Source: Aquipuribacter sp. SD81
Lineage (GTDB): Bacteria > Actinomycetota > Actinomycetes > Actinomycetales > JBBAYJ01
DNA: 64,000 nucleotides
Reading direction: 5' to 3'
Assembly (NCBI RefSeq): GCF_037153975.1
Contig: NZ_JBBAYJ010000005.1
Coordinates: forward strand, 62,001-126,000
Shown: positions 1-7,725 of the stretch, piece after piece
Layout of the letters: each line of letters opens with the position of its first letter
Position numbering within the stretch: position 1 is the stretch's first letter
Position numbers and translations under genes: made by a program
Notes under the pieces: generated by a model
Databases searched by the model: none
What the model was told of the DNA's origin: nothing
Seen by the model: only the letters and a program-made list of their open reading frames with translations

Positions 1-300
1 TTCACCGTCAACAACCTGTTCGACGACGGCCGGTCGGTGGACGGCCCGGGCGGCCCGTCCTACTTCAGCACGGACGGCGTCTACGTCCTCGACGGAGCGG
101 AGGGCACCCGCCACCTCGCCGCCTACGACTCCGGGGGACGGTGCGTCTGCTCCGACGCCCTCAACTCGGTCGCGGGGCTGCAGGAGGGGTCCAGCGTCGT
201 GCTGACCACGACGATGGCCGCCCCGCCGGAGTCGACGAGCACCGTCGACGTCGTCATCCCCGGCGTCGGCGCCTTCGCCGACGTCGCGCTCGAGCGGTGA
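1..300 (+). CDS. C-terminal part of a conserved protein preceding an OmpA gene (partial)
   Basis: Only the last 99 codons are inside the window; the frame is open from base 1 to a TGA at 298-300. The visible part has a short Cys-Val-Cys element (GRCVCSD) and a beta-rich end containing VDVVIPGVGAF. From memory, actinobacterial OmpA-type genes are often preceded by a secreted beta-sandwich protein with this kind of tail, but I cannot name the family. The stop shares the bases GTGA with the next start, so the two genes are translationally coupled. A cell-surface role is inferred from the neighbour only. Confidence 0.6.
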   Translation, partial: FTVNNLFDDGRSVDGPGGPSYFSTDGVYVLDGAEGTRHLAAYDSGGRCVCSDALNSVAGLQEGSSVVLTTTMAAPPESTSTVDVVIPGVGAFADVALER

Positions 301-923
301 GCCGGCCCGCTCGGCGCCACCGCTCCGGTCCGGTCGGCGCCGCCGCCGGAGCGACCGGCCTCCTCGGTGTCCTCCTGCTCGGTCAGGGTGCGGTCGCCGC
401 CACCTCGCCCGAGGTGGCGCCCCTGGTGGCCCGACCACCCGCCGTCGCCTCCGGCGACGGGGTGATCGCCTCGGTCGACGCGGCCGCCGTCACGGTGGAC
501 GGCGTCATCGCCGAGGTCGTGCCGCGCACCTCTTCGGAGGACGGCGCCCTCGAGCAGGAGGGCACGAGCGACTTCACGCTCGCGGGCGACGTCTACTTCG
601 CCTTCGACTCCGCCGACCTCGCCCCGCGGGCCGCGGGCGACCTCGCGGCCGTCGCGGCGCAGCTGAGCGAGGCGGGGGTCGAGGACGTCCTCGTCGTCGG
701 GCACACCGACTCCATGGGCTCCGACTCCTACAACCAGGAGCTGAGCGAGGCGCGGGCCGCCGCCGTGGTCACGGCGCTCGAGCCTCGGCTGCCGGGCGTC
801 ACGCTCACCGCCGAGGGACGCGGGGAGTCCGAGCCCGTCGCGGAGGAGCGGACGGAGACCGGTGCGGACGACCCGGAGGGGCGCGCGCTCAACCGTCGCG
901 TCACCATCAGCCCGGCGGGGTAG
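297..923 (+). CDS. OmpA family protein with C-terminal peptidoglycan-binding domain
   Basis: 208 aa from a GTG at 297 that overlaps the upstream stop. An Arg-rich start and a hydrophobic segment at about residues 18-37 look like a signal peptide or membrane anchor. The last ~110 residues are an OmpA-like domain: YFAFDSADL, GHTDSMGSDSY, SEARAAAV and the closing NRRV are the usual landmarks of the fold that binds diaminopimelate-containing peptidoglycan. In a Gram-positive this would be a membrane-anchored wall-binding protein. The central segment (about 40-95) is not recognised. The GTGA overlap with the preceding gene suggests a functional pair. Confidence 0.85.
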   Translation: MSRPARRHRSGPVGAAAGATGLLGVLLLGQGAVAATSPEVAPLVARPPAVASGDGVIASVDAAAVTVDGVIAEVVPRTSSEDGALEQEGTSDFTLAGDVYFAFDSADLAPRAAGDLAAVAAQLSEAGVEDVLVVGHTDSMGSDSYNQELSEARAAAVVTALEPRLPGVTLTAEGRGESEPVAEERTETGADDPEGRALNRRVTISPAG

Positions 924-936
924 CGCGACCCGGTCG

Positions 937-1839
937 TCACCGTCCGTCGAGCGCGGAGGCGAACGGCGAGGCGTAGCCGGCGGCACCCGACAGCACCCGG
1001 TCGACGTCGTCGGCGTCGAGCGCGGCCGGGGTCCCGGCCCGCTCGACCGCCCGGACCGTCGCGCCGAGCAGACGCACGTCGCCGGGGGAGGCGATGGCGG
1101 CGACCCCCGGCTCGGCGAGCGCGAAGGCGACCGCCGCGTCGACGTGCTCGGGGTCGTCCCACGGCTCGTACCAGGTGGTGTACGTGTGCTCTGCGCCGTC
1201 CGGCCACAGCCGGCGCGAGACGGTCTTGATCGTGCGCAGCCCCACGTCGCGGGCCTCGCAGTCGGCGACCAGGCCGTGGAACTCGGCGGCGTAGTCCGGG
1301 CGTCGGGCCAGCAGGTGGTTCCACGGCGACAGGACCGTGTCGAAGTCGTGGCGTCGCAGCGCCTCACGGTGCACGGCGGGCGCGGCGTGTCCGTGGCCCG
1401 TGATGCCGACGAAGCGCGTGAGCCCCTCCGTCTGCGCCCGCAGCACCGCCCCGAGCGCGCCCGAGGTCGCCGACCGCGGACCCGTCACCTGGTCGAGCAC
1501 CTCGGTCTCGCCGACGGCGTGCACCTGGAGCAGGTCGACCCGGTCGACTCCCAGTCGGGCGAGCGAGCGCTCGATCGACGCCCACGCCGCCTCGTAGCCG
1601 CGCTCCTCGACCTTGGTCGCGAGGAAGACGTCCGGCGAGGAGAGCCGGTCCGCCCACGGCCGCAGCCGCTCCTCGGACGCGCCGTAGCTCGCCGCCGTGT
1701 CGAACGACGTGATGCCGGCGTCGAACGCCTCCTGCACGGAGGCGTCGGCGGTGTCCTGGTCGACGTCGGACAGCATCGCCGCGCCGTACACGAGCACGGA
1801 CCCGTCGAACCCGGTGCGACCGAAGCGTCGTCGCTGCAT
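937..1839 (-). CDS. Aldo/keto reductase family oxidoreductase
   Basis: 300 aa from the ATG at 1837-1839; the frame is open further upstream but the family start is MQRRRFGRTG. Visible are the substrate-barrel start (LVYGAAMLSD), FDTAASYGASEERL with the Asp-Tyr pair, a KVEER catalytic-Lys region, and DLLQVHAVGE. These fit the TIM-barrel NADPH-dependent aldehyde/ketone reductases. Its stop lies 14 bp from the convergent OmpA stop. It is divergent from the YndJ operon, so the operators at 1910-1935 could also control it, although its start is 71 bp away. Confidence 0.85.
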   Translation of the reverse strand: MQRRRFGRTGFDGSVLVYGAAMLSDVDQDTADASVQEAFDAGITSFDTAASYGASEERLRPWADRLSSPDVFLATKVEERGYEAAWASIERSLARLGVDRVDLLQVHAVGETEVLDQVTGPRSATSGALGAVLRAQTEGLTRFVGITGHGHAAPAVHREALRRHDFDTVLSPWNHLLARRPDYAAEFHGLVADCEARDVGLRTIKTVSRRLWPDGAEHTYTTWYEPWDDPEHVDAAVAFALAEPGVAAIASPGDVRLLGATVRAVERAGTPAALDADDVDRVLSGAAGYASPFASALDGR

Positions 1840-1909
1840 GGCAGCCACGGTCCTCCCGACCGCGGAGCCGCGCCACCCATGCGGGCCACTGGTGTTGCGC
1901 CACATCATC

Positions 1910-1935
1910 TGAACGTGTTCAACTGAACGTGTTCA
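1910..1935. promoter_or_regulatory. Tandem TetR-like operators
   Basis: Two exact copies of TGAACGTGTTCA at 1910-1921 and 1924-1935, 14 bp apart. Each copy has inverted arms TGAAC/GTTCA around a GT centre, a layout typical of TetR-family operators. They end 13 bp before the ATG at 1949 and directly abut the ribosome-binding site, so a bound repressor would block transcription of the YndJ operon. No TetR gene is present in the window, so the regulator is elsewhere. Confidence 0.6.
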
Positions 1936-1948
1936 GAAGGAGGTCGCC

Positions 1949-2011
1949 ATGCCCGACACCCGGTCGCCCGTCGCCGACGTGCTCGACCCCGACCTCGAGG
2001 CCCGGCCGTGA
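1949..2011 (+). CDS. 20-codon micro-ORF leading the YndJ operon
   Basis: ATG at 1949 is preceded by a strong Shine-Dalgarno sequence (AAGGAGG at 1937-1943) at good spacing. It encodes MPDTRSPVADVLDPDLEARP and stops with TGA at 2009-2011, which overlaps the GTG start of the YndJ-like gene at 2008. The best ribosome-binding site of the operon therefore serves this ORF and the membrane protein is probably translated by coupling. It could be a true small protein, a leader peptide, or the remnant start of a longer lost gene; no homologue is recognised. Confidence 0.45.
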   Translation: MPDTRSPVADVLDPDLEARP

Positions 2012-2877
2012 GCCCCGCGACCGGCGACCCGGCCGCGGTGGCGGTCGCGCTCGTCGTCGCGCTCGGCGCGGTCGTCCTGCTGCCGCTGGGGCTACGGCTG
2101 CTCACCGCGCCCGGCCTCGCGCCGCTGGCCCGGGTGTGGCCGCTGCTGGGCCTCGCCGCCGCGGCCGCGCCGTGGCTGCCCCGCGGAGCCGTCGCGGTGG
2201 CGCTGGCGTCGGCCTACCTCACCGCGACCCTCGCGCTCGCCGGCTGCGGCCTGACCCGCGCGCTCACGTGGTGGCGCCGCGGTCGACCCGGGCCGCTCAC
2301 CACCGAGGTGGCCGTCCTCACCGCGCTCGGCACCCCGAGCGCCGGGGCGCTCGCCCTGGTCGCCGAGCGGGCGGGCGTCGAGCTCTTCGGCTTCGACCTC
2401 GCCGTGCTCGCCCTCACCGCGCCGCACCTGCACTACGCCGGGTTCGTCGCCGCCCTCGTCGCCGCCCTCGTGCACGCCGAGGTGGGCGCGTCGCGCTGGG
2501 CGCGGTTCGGGGCGTGGACCGTGCCGGTCGGCACGCTGCTCGTGCTCGGCGGGTACTTCGTCGGTGACGCCGCGGAGCTCGTCGGCACGGTGGTGCTGAC
2601 GGCCGGCACGTGGGCGGTCGCAGCGCTCGTGCTGTCGCGGCTGGACGCACTGGCGCCCCGGCGCGGCGCCGTCCGGACCGCCCTCGTCGGGTCCGTCGCC
2701 CTCCTGCCCGTCACCATGCTCCTCGCCCTCGGCTGGGCGGTGACCCGTGTGGCGGACCTGCCGTGGCTCTCGGTCGAGGCGATGGTCCTCACGCACGGGC
2801 TCGGCAACGCGCTCGGCCTGGGGTTGTGCGGTGTCCTCGCGTGGTACGCCCTGCGGCGGACGGCGGCCCCGCTGTGA
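2008..2877 (+). CDS. YndJ-like polytopic membrane protein
   Basis: 289 aa from GTG 2008, with eight or more hydrophobic helices and almost no soluble loops. The central APHLHYAGF motif followed by helices, and the late VLTHGLGNALG, are what I recall of the YndJ family of predicted transporters/membrane proteins; its substrate is unknown. Both ends use GTGA overlaps: with the micro-ORF upstream and with DUF1990 downstream. YndJ next to DUF1990 is a pairing I recall from other actinobacteria, which supports the call. Confidence 0.7.
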   Translation: MSPATGDPAAVAVALVVALGAVVLLPLGLRLLTAPGLAPLARVWPLLGLAAAAAPWLPRGAVAVALASAYLTATLALAGCGLTRALTWWRRGRPGPLTTEVAVLTALGTPSAGALALVAERAGVELFGFDLAVLALTAPHLHYAGFVAALVAALVHAEVGASRWARFGAWTVPVGTLLVLGGYFVGDAAELVGTVVLTAGTWAVAALVLSRLDALAPRRGAVRTALVGSVALLPVTMLLALGWAVTRVADLPWLSVEAMVLTHGLGNALGLGLCGVLAWYALRRTAAPL

Positions 2878-3386
2878 GCGCCGGACGGTCCGGGCCGACC
2901 TACGAGCCGGTCGGCTGCACGGAGGCGGTGCTCGCCGGCGGGCCGTCGCCGGCCGGCATGCGGTCGCTGCACGTGGTGCGGGCCCTCCGTGCCGTCGCCT
3001 TCGAGGAGGCGGCGCACCGGCTGCTGCGCTGGCAGGTGCACGAGGCCGCCGGGGTCCGGGTGCACCGTCCCGCCGACCCGGTGGTGCTCGGGCAGCACGT
3101 GACGACGCTGCTCGGCGTCGGACGCCTCGCGCTCGCCGCACCGTGCGAGGTGGTGCGCGTGTGGGACGGGCCGGACCTCGCCGGGTTCGCCTACGGCACG
3201 CTGCCCGGGCACCCCTTCGCCGGCGAGGAGGCGTTCGTCGTGCGGCGCACCGCCGACGGCGTGCGGTTCGAGGTCGTCGCCGCGAGCCGCCCCGCGACCT
3301 GGTGGTCGGCGCTCGCCGGTCCGGTTGCTCCTCTCCTGCAGGGCGCGTACGCCCGGCGCCTCGCCCGAGCGGCGGACCGGGCGTGA
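2874..3386 (+). CDS. DUF1990 family protein
   Basis: 170 aa from GTG 2874, overlapping the YndJ stop. Landmarks of DUF1990 are the early YEPVG, the central Trp in RWQVHEAAGVRV, CEVVRVWD, and FAYGTLPGHPFAGEEAF followed by VRRTADGVRFEV. The family is soluble, of about this length, and related to the START/SRPBCC-like lipid-binding folds; no reaction is established. Its position between two membrane-protein genes in one coupled operon suggests it works at the membrane, possibly on a lipid, which is inference. Confidence 0.8.
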   Translation: MSAGRSGPTYEPVGCTEAVLAGGPSPAGMRSLHVVRALRAVAFEEAAHRLLRWQVHEAAGVRVHRPADPVVLGQHVTTLLGVGRLALAAPCEVVRVWDGPDLAGFAYGTLPGHPFAGEEAFVVRRTADGVRFEVVAASRPATWWSALAGPVAPLLQGAYARRLARAADRA

Positions 3387-3904
3387 GCGGGCCGTGGGAC
3401 CTGCCCGGGCCGGGGTGGGGCCGACCGCGCGTGGGGTCCCGTCTGCTCGGGCGGGCGCTGCTCGAGGGCCTGGTGGCCGGGCTCGTCACCGGGGCCGTCT
3501 CCGGGGCCGTCTCCGTGGCCGCGATGCTGGGTGACGGGTGGTGGTTCGCCGGCGACCTGGTCGACGGCTTCCTCACCCTCGGGGACGTCCTGGCCCTCCT
3601 CTGGGTCCTCGGTGTCGGCGGCCTGGTGGGTGGCGCGTTCGGGGCCGTGGCGGGAGTGGCCGGCGGCGCGGTCGCGGCGATGGTCCTGGGCGCGGTGTGG
3701 TCGGTCTGCGGCCGCGACTGGTCGCGGGTACGTCCCGCGCTGCCCGTCGCCCTGGTCGTCGGGGGGTTGGGCGGTGGTTCCGGGCTGCTGCTGCTCGGGT
3801 CGCTCCCGGCCGCTGCCGGCCTCGCCGTCGTCGCGGGCCTGGGCGGTGCCTGGCGCGCTGACCGGGCGGTGCGCCGCGTCCGAGCCGTCGGGACGCTGGC
3901 GTGA
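3383..3904 (+). CDS. Small polytopic membrane protein (paralogue 1)
   Basis: 173 aa from GTG 3383, overlapping the DUF1990 stop (GTGA). Four or five Gly/Ala/Val-rich hydrophobic segments are separated by a conserved hydrophilic loop GRDWSRVRPALP. The protein at 4026-4493 carries the near-identical loop GRDWTRVRPSLP and the same helix order, so the two arose by duplication. No functional family is recognised. It is the last gene of the coupled YndJ operon. Confidence 0.65.
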   Translation: MSGPWDLPGPGWGRPRVGSRLLGRALLEGLVAGLVTGAVSGAVSVAAMLGDGWWFAGDLVDGFLTLGDVLALLWVLGVGGLVGGAFGAVAGVAGGAVAAMVLGAVWSVCGRDWSRVRPALPVALVVGGLGGGSGLLLLGSLPAAAGLAVVAGLGGAWRADRAVRRVRAVGTLA

Positions 3905-4025
3905 CGCCGCGGCCGGCTGCCGCCTCCGCCCCCGCGGCGGTTCGCTGCCGCATCCCGCGGCGCCGGCACCCTTCGGGGTCGCTGTGGTCGACGACGCGGC
4001 GCGGCGCTGCCCGCGTGGTGCGGTC

Positions 4026-4493
4026 GTGAAGCCGGCAGGCGACGGGCAACCGCGGCGCCGGCCCGACACGGCTGGGCCATGGGTCCGGACGACGGGCTCC
4101 GACGCCGCCACCGGGTGGACCCTCGTCGGGGCCGCGCTGTGGGACGGCATGGTCTGGGGGGCCACGCTCGGCGCGGTGACAGCGACCGTCCTCGGGTTCC
4201 CGTACCTGCCCTTCGCCGTGCTCGGCGCGGTGGTGGGGTGTCCGGCGGGGCTGGTGGGTGGTGCGGTCGCCGCGGCCGTCCTCGGGGTGGTGTGGCGGAT
4301 CGCCGGGCGCGACTGGACGCGGGTGCGGCCGTCGCTGCCCGTCGGGCTGGTGCTGGCCGCCGCCGTCCTGGCCACCCTGTGGTGGTGGGAGCCGGTCGTC
4401 GCCCTCCCTGTCGCCGTGTCGGCCGGTGCGCTGGCGGGGTGGCGGGCGGAGCGGGCGCTGCGACGTCTGCGCGCCGCCGTGTCGGCCGGGTGA
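4026..4493 (+). CDS. Small polytopic membrane protein (paralogue 2)
   Basis: 155 aa from GTG 4026. It has the same architecture as the preceding gene: hydrophobic segments, a VWRIAGRDWTRVRPSLP loop, then two more helices and a basic tail (WRAERALRRLRAA). The two paralogues are separated by 121 bp instead of overlapping, so this copy may have its own transcript. The start is not certain: the first 20 residues are hydrophilic and a downstream start is possible. Function unknown. Confidence 0.6.
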   Translation: MKPAGDGQPRRRPDTAGPWVRTTGSDAATGWTLVGAALWDGMVWGATLGAVTATVLGFPYLPFAVLGAVVGCPAGLVGGAVAAAVLGVVWRIAGRDWTRVRPSLPVGLVLAAAVLATLWWWEPVVALPVAVSAGALAGWRAERALRRLRAAVSAG

Positions 4494-4617
4494 CGGCGGC
4501 GCCACCGCCATCGCGGCACACAGGAGGCCGAGGACGACCGCGAGCGCCCGACACGGGACTCGGGTGTGCCGCCGTGGCGGCGGGCCGCGACGGCGAAGGG
4601 CGCCTAGGGTCGGCACC

Positions 4618-5586
4618 GTGGCGGGCGGGTCCTCCAAGGCGCCGGCGGTCGAGATCGACGTCGACGGCCTCACCGTGCGCCTGTCGAGCCCGGACCGGGT
4701 CTACTTCCCCGAGCGCGGGGAGACCAAGCTCGACCTGCTCAACTACTACCTCAGCGTCGGCGACGGCATCGTCAACGCGCTGCGCGAGCGCCCGTGCATG
4801 CTCCACCGCTTCCCCAAGGGCGTGGCGGGGGACAAGGTGCACCAGAAGCGCGTGCCCGCGGGCGCCCCGCCCTGGGTCGAGACGGTCCGCGTGCACTTCC
4901 CGCGGTGGAACCGCACCGCCGACGAGCTGTGCGTCACCCACCTCGCGCAGGTCGCCTGGGCGGTGCAGATGTCGACCGTAGAGTTCCACCCGTGGAACAG
5001 CCGCCGCGCGGACACCGAGTCGCCCGACGAGTGGCGCATCGACCTCGACCCGGGCCCGCTCAGCGACTGGGGGACGGTCCGGCGCGTCACCCGCGTCGTG
5101 CACGAGGTGCTCGACGAGCTCGGCGCCGTCGGGTTCCCCAAGACCTCCGGCGGCAAGGGCCTGCACGTCTACGTACGCATCCCGCCGACGCACGGCTTCA
5201 CCGACGTGCGACGGGCCGCGCTCGCCTTCGCCCGCGAGGTCGAGCGCCGCGCCGGTGACGACGTGACGACCGCGTGGTGGCGCAAGGACCGCGACCCGTA
5301 CGCGCTGTTCGTCGACTACAACCAGAACGCCCGCGACCACACGATCGCCGCGGCGTACTCGGTTCGCGGGAACGCCGTCGGCACGGTGTCGACGCCGGTG
5401 CGCTGGGACGAGGTCGACGACGTCGAGCCCGACGACTTCACCATCGCGACGGTGCCGGCGCGCTACGCCGAGCTCGGCGACCTGCACGCCGACATCGACG
5501 ACCACGGGTTCGACCTCGCGCCGCTGCTGGAGTGGGCCGAGCGCGACGAGCGGGAGGGCGCGGAGACTCCGCCGGAGCCCGACTAG
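4618..5586 (+). CDS. LigD-type polymerase domain protein (archaeo-eukaryotic primase family)
   Basis: 322 aa from GTG 4618. It matches the polymerase module of bacterial NHEJ ligase D: RVYFPERGETKLDLLNYY near the N-terminus, FHPWNSR (about 123-129), the metal-binding DLD of RIDLDPGP (142-144), SGGKGLHVYVRI (177-188) and a late VDYNQNARDHTIAAAYS. The enzyme adds nucleotides, preferentially ribonucleotides, at DNA ends. Here it stands alone: no ligase or nuclease domain is fused and no ku gene is in the window, as in the PolD1/PolD2 proteins of mycobacteria. It may act in end joining with unlinked partners or in gap repair. Confidence 0.88.
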   Translation: MAGGSSKAPAVEIDVDGLTVRLSSPDRVYFPERGETKLDLLNYYLSVGDGIVNALRERPCMLHRFPKGVAGDKVHQKRVPAGAPPWVETVRVHFPRWNRTADELCVTHLAQVAWAVQMSTVEFHPWNSRRADTESPDEWRIDLDPGPLSDWGTVRRVTRVVHEVLDELGAVGFPKTSGGKGLHVYVRIPPTHGFTDVRRAALAFAREVERRAGDDVTTAWWRKDRDPYALFVDYNQNARDHTIAAAYSVRGNAVGTVSTPVRWDEVDDVEPDDFTIATVPARYAELGDLHADIDDHGFDLAPLLEWAERDEREGAETPPEPD

Positions 5587-5610
5587 CGCCCGTTCGAGAC
5601 CGACAGTGGT

Positions 5611-6372
5611 TCAGGGGACCTGCACGCCGGAGCGGAGAGCGTCGATCTGCTCCATGCGGAGTCCGGCCACGGAGCCGTCGAACCTGCTGATGCGCGCCGC
5701 CAGGTCAGCGGCGTTGCGCGAGAGCGTCTCGGTGAGCCGAAGGCGGGACGTGGGGTCCCACGACCGCCCCAGGCTCCTGCCCGCCCGGAACGGCCCCATG
5801 AGCACGGGGTCGTAGTCGCACCTCACGCCCGCCGCCTCGTCCTGCCACAGCTCGTCGCCGAAAGGACCGCGGTGGGTGACGTCGAACAGCACACCGATGT
5901 CTCGCGCGTCCTTGTCGGTGAGCTCCTGGCGGTAGCCCCAGGCGATCACCTTCAGACCGATCATGTCGGCGAGCTGCGGCACGCACACGACCAGGTCGTC
6001 GACGACCACGCGCTCGGCGCCGGCGACTGCCTCGCGCATACCCGTGACGTCGAGTGTCACGCCGGGTGTCGTCTCGACGATGCCGTCCGTCTCGAGTCCG
6101 CCGTAGGGGATGACGTCGACCTCGAACCCGAGCACCTTCACGACCGAGTCCCGCGGCCCGGCCCCCAGCGCCGTCAGCACCCGCCGATACTCCTGCAGCG
6201 TGTCGACCAGAATCGTCACGTCGACGTCCAGCGTCACCGCGACGCGGTTGACGTCGGCCACGCAGAGCGCCCAGTAGTCGCGCGCGAAGGAGCCGATGAC
6301 GGTCGGTACCGGCAGGACGGTCGTCAGGGCACGCAGGACCTCCACGGGGAGGACCTCCGCGGCCGTTCTCAC
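5611..6372 (-). CDS. Nucleotidyltransferase, probable toxin of an AbiE-like pair
   Basis: 253 aa from a GTG whose first bases overlap the upstream stop (GTGA at 6369-6372). A nucleotidyltransferase-fold signature is visible: GSFARD (27-32) followed by VTLDVDVTI with two acidic residues (49 and 51). The rest is a helical region with LKVIAWGYRQELTDKDARDIGVLF, common in this family. With the AbiEi-like gene directly upstream it fits a type IV toxin-antitoxin or abortive-infection module, where the toxin transfers nucleotides to tRNA or protein. The exact target is unknown. Base composition is less GC-rich than in neighbouring genes. Confidence 0.72.
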   Translation of the reverse strand: MRTAAEVLPVEVLRALTTVLPVPTVIGSFARDYWALCVADVNRVAVTLDVDVTILVDTLQEYRRVLTALGAGPRDSVVKVLGFEVDVIPYGGLETDGIVETTPGVTLDVTGMREAVAGAERVVVDDLVVCVPQLADMIGLKVIAWGYRQELTDKDARDIGVLFDVTHRGPFGDELWQDEAAGVRCDYDPVLMGPFRAGRSLGRSWDPTSRLRLTETLSRNAADLAARISRFDGSVAGLRMEQIDALRSGVQVP

Positions 6373-7364
6373 CTGAACGAGTCGAGGTAGGCGGGCAGCA
6401 GGGCACGGGCGGCGTCCACCTCACGTGGTTCGAGACTTCCCAGGCCGTCTGCGACAGCAAGGAGCTCGGGCACGTACCTGCTGACCTCGGTGGGCTTCCA
6501 GAACTGCTCGCGCAGCTCGACCTCGAACACGTGCGCGGTGCCCTGATCACGACGAGGAACGAGCTGAGCGTGCCGCCGCAGCTCGTGCCAGGGCGGATGA
6601 CCGAAGACGACGGTTCTCGCCGGCAGCAGGTCGGCTCCGTAGTGGCGCAGCGCCGCTCCGCCGCTGAGAAGCCCTCCGTCGAGCGGCGCATCCTCCTTCC
6701 ACCACCACTCGGGTGGCGGGCCGGAGAAGACCGAGCGCTGCAGGCGCGGTTGCAGCACGAGTCGGTAGCCGTCGATCCAGTCCTCCACCATGCGGGGGAC
6801 GTCCACGAGGGCTCGCGTGGGAGATGCGGTGACGAAGCCGGCGCGTGTGAGGCCGGCCATGGCGTTGACCACGCTGCCCTTGGAGACGCCGGCTCGCTGG
6901 GAGAGCTGCTCGTACGGCACGTGCAGAGCGTCCGGGTCGACCAGGAGAGTGAAGGCCACACGGAGCCCGGACTTGGTAGCCATGGGCAGGTCGTTGCCCG
7001 CCGTCGCGCCGCCAGGCGGTTTGCGGCCCTCCACCTGCACGAGCAGTCCGGGTAGCCGTAGGTGGGCGTTGCCCCCGCTGTCGAGGTACTGGATGCCGGC
7101 GGCCCGGTACCTCTCACCCGTCGCCCGGCTCACGTGATGCACCCCGAGCACCAGTGGGCCGAGATGCTGATGTCGGTTCCGCCAACGCTCGAGCTCGGCT
7201 GGCCCCATCGGGTTGGTCGAGGTGCGCGCCAAAAGCGGGAGCCGTCGTTCGCCGTCCACCACGGGGACGACGACATACAAGTCCACGTCCGACTCGTGCG
7301 CCTCCTCGACCGTGAGTCCGAGCGCCTCGACCGCTGATGCCAGCCGCTCGGTCAGATTTTGCAC
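6369..7364 (-). CDS. AbiEi-like antitoxin with internal winged helix
   Basis: 331 aa if it starts at GTG 7364, chosen because translation upstream is compositionally nonsense. It contains YLDSGGNAHLRLPGL (93-107) with a following EGRK, and a helix-turn-helix QLSQRAGVSKGSVVNAMAGL (153-172), the pattern of AbiEi-type antitoxins that neutralise the partner and repress the operon. The toxin gene overlaps its 3' end. No Shine-Dalgarno precedes the start, and a possible -10 (TATCGT) lies 8 nt upstream on the minus strand, so a leaderless mRNA is possible. The region has more A+T than its surroundings, suggesting transfer. Confidence 0.72.
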   Translation of the reverse strand: MQNLTERLASAVEALGLTVEEAHESDVDLYVVVPVVDGERRLPLLARTSTNPMGPAELERWRNRHQHLGPLVLGVHHVSRATGERYRAAGIQYLDSGGNAHLRLPGLLVQVEGRKPPGGATAGNDLPMATKSGLRVAFTLLVDPDALHVPYEQLSQRAGVSKGSVVNAMAGLTRAGFVTASPTRALVDVPRMVEDWIDGYRLVLQPRLQRSVFSGPPPEWWWKEDAPLDGGLLSGGAALRHYGADLLPARTVVFGHPPWHELRRHAQLVPRRDQGTAHVFEVELREQFWKPTEVSRYVPELLAVADGLGSLEPREVDAARALLPAYLDSFR

Positions 7365-7383
7365 ATGGTCAACGATAGTGGCC

Positions 7384-7645
7384 GACTGGTCCAAGTGACC
7401 CGTCCTCGACCGACCAGGCGTGCGCCGGCGATCGCTGCGTCCGGCTGCGGCAGGCGGCGTGCTCGGTGCGTGGCTCGCCCAGCAGGCGCCTCCGGCCGTG
7501 GCAGGCCTGACGGTCGCGATCCTCTGCGAGGGAGGTGATGACCACGACCGTGGGACCTGCCGACCCCGCAATAGCTGCTGACCGGGGTGAGGCGGGCGCC
7601 GTTGATGTCGAGGTCTACCCATGTCTGCACGCGCTGCTAGACACT
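7384..7645. other. Intergenic stretch without recognised gene
   Basis: Between the AbiEi-like start and the AAA ATPase hairpin I see no credible gene. A short frame beginning with ATG around 7535 behind GGGAGG runs into the ATPase gene in the wrong frame and gives a sequence without family resemblance. Composition is mixed and may represent decayed coding sequence. Confidence 0.35.
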
Positions 7646-7683
7646 CGTAGAGAAGGCACGACACGCCGATGGCCTTCTCTACG
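7646..7683. promoter_or_regulatory. Perfect 12-bp inverted repeat upstream of the AAA ATPase
   Basis: Arms CGTAGAGAAGGC (7646-7657) and GCCTTCTCTACG (7672-7683) match without mismatch and flank a 14-nt loop. No T-run follows on either strand, so it is not a classical terminator. It ends 42 bp before the ATPase ATG, a good place for an operator or a 5'-UTR hairpin. A recombination scar cannot be excluded. Confidence 0.55.
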
Positions 7684-7725
7684 GAGTTCTGCGACGACGG
7701 CTAGACGGGCGCATACCGTCCTCGC

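Noticed and set aside
2092-5505. A minus-strand open frame of 1137 codons across 2.1-5.5 kb
   Set aside because: It lies antisense to five better-supported genes, is extremely Pro/Arg/Ala-rich and has no recognisable domain; a GC-driven shadow.
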